Assembly: GCA_023411715.1 (NCBI GenBank)
Contig: JAEYOM010000012.1
Span: forward strand, 1-5,232
Length of the DNA: 5,232 bases
DNA from: Bacillota bacterium
GTDB taxonomy: Bacteria > Bacillota > Clostridia > Acetivibrionales > DTU013
Direction of reading: 5' to 3'
Below are positions 4,940-5,232 of this stretch, one piece after another. A model generated the notes under the pieces. That model searched no databases. It worked only from the letters and a program-made list of their open reading frames with translations, and was not told where the DNA came from. The first letter of the stretch is position 1. Every line of letters starts with the position of its first letter. A program made the translations under genes and the position numbers.

Positions 4940-5232
4940 CTAAAGGTATGTAATGGAATCGACATCCCACTGTATCGTATAATAACCGAGTTTCTTAGCT
5001 TCTGACAGCACGGTGTTGTTGTAATCCCCGTATGGGGCCCTGAAAAGATCACAGGCCGTACCGGTAAGTCCGGCCACCAGGTTCCCGCATTGCTTGATTT
5101 CAGTGCTTATTGCAGCTCTGTCTATGCTTCCCATCCTGAAATGCGAATAAGAATGGTTAGCTACGTCATGACCACCCTCGGCCATCATCTTCACCATTCC
5201 CGGATTCTTTTCCGCCCACTGGCCCACCACAA
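4940..5232 (-). pseudogene. Polysaccharide deacetylase (NodB domain), 5' end outside the window and 3' end truncated
   Basis: The frame enters at the window edge and ends at TAG (4942-4940). There is no real start here: the GTG at 5230 encodes the first V of VVGQWAEKNP, a mid-domain NodB motif. Counting from that V, the metal-binding motif NHSYSH is at 25-30, FRAPYGDY at 63-70 and WDVDS at 88-92. The family de-N-acetylates peptidoglycan or chitin-type sugars outside the membrane; the sporulation-linked PdaB/YlxY-like members look most similar. In the family WDVDS is followed by DW and about 60-90 more residues, including the L-x-x-H motif with the catalytic histidine. Here the protein ends four residues after WDVDS, and no other frame in the following 140 bases carries the missing part. 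The first NodB motif (TFDD) would lie outside the window. I judge it a truncated, inactive gene; a sequencing or assembly break is possible. Confidence 0.75.

Overview
The window is AT-rich and looks like the chromosome of a spore-forming, low-GC Firmicute of the class Clostridia. The reasons are strong GGAGG-type ribosome sites, a CD3324-type regulator (a family I know from clostridia), exporter half-subunits of the kind found in Firmicute peptide clusters, and NodB deacetylase remnants of the clostridial secreted type. This placement is inference; nothing here fixes a genus. All supported genes lie on the minus strand, so the region reads from high to low coordinates.

Region by region, in the direction of transcription. 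(1) 5232-4940: the 3' part of a polysaccharide deacetylase. It enters from outside the window and stops abruptly just after the WDVDS motif, so it is probably a broken gene. (2) 4939-4771: an intergenic region with two well-formed sigma-A-type promoters in tandem and a palindrome between them. (3) 4770-4639: a 43-codon gene with a good ribosome site and no recognised family. (4) 4638-4447: a 3' untranslated stretch with a strong hairpin and T-tract terminator at 4495-4537, then the leader of the next gene. (5) 4446-4147: a 99-residue CD3324-family helix-turn-helix protein. (6) 4027-2204 and 2203-329: two full-length half-size ABC exporters (TMD-NBD) joined stop-to-start (TAAATG), almost certainly a heterodimer resembling the NisT/LanT type. 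(7) 328-81: a non-coding stretch with nested inverted repeats and a tandem 12-bp repeat. (8) 80-1: the first 26 codons of a further minus-strand gene with an N-terminal membrane anchor.

The most interesting reading is that regions 2 to 6 form one compact cassette: strong promoter, small Cys-free peptide, terminator that may act as an attenuator, small regulator, dedicated two-subunit exporter. That layout is typical of secreted peptides (bacteriocin-like, RiPP-like or signalling), where much more precursor than exporter is needed. No maturation enzyme or protease is visible in the window and the exporters carry no peptidase domain. The peptide is therefore either exported unprocessed, processed by an enzyme encoded elsewhere, or not the substrate at all. 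The cassette sits between a truncated deacetylase and the start of another envelope-type gene, which hints at a recombination or insertion site.
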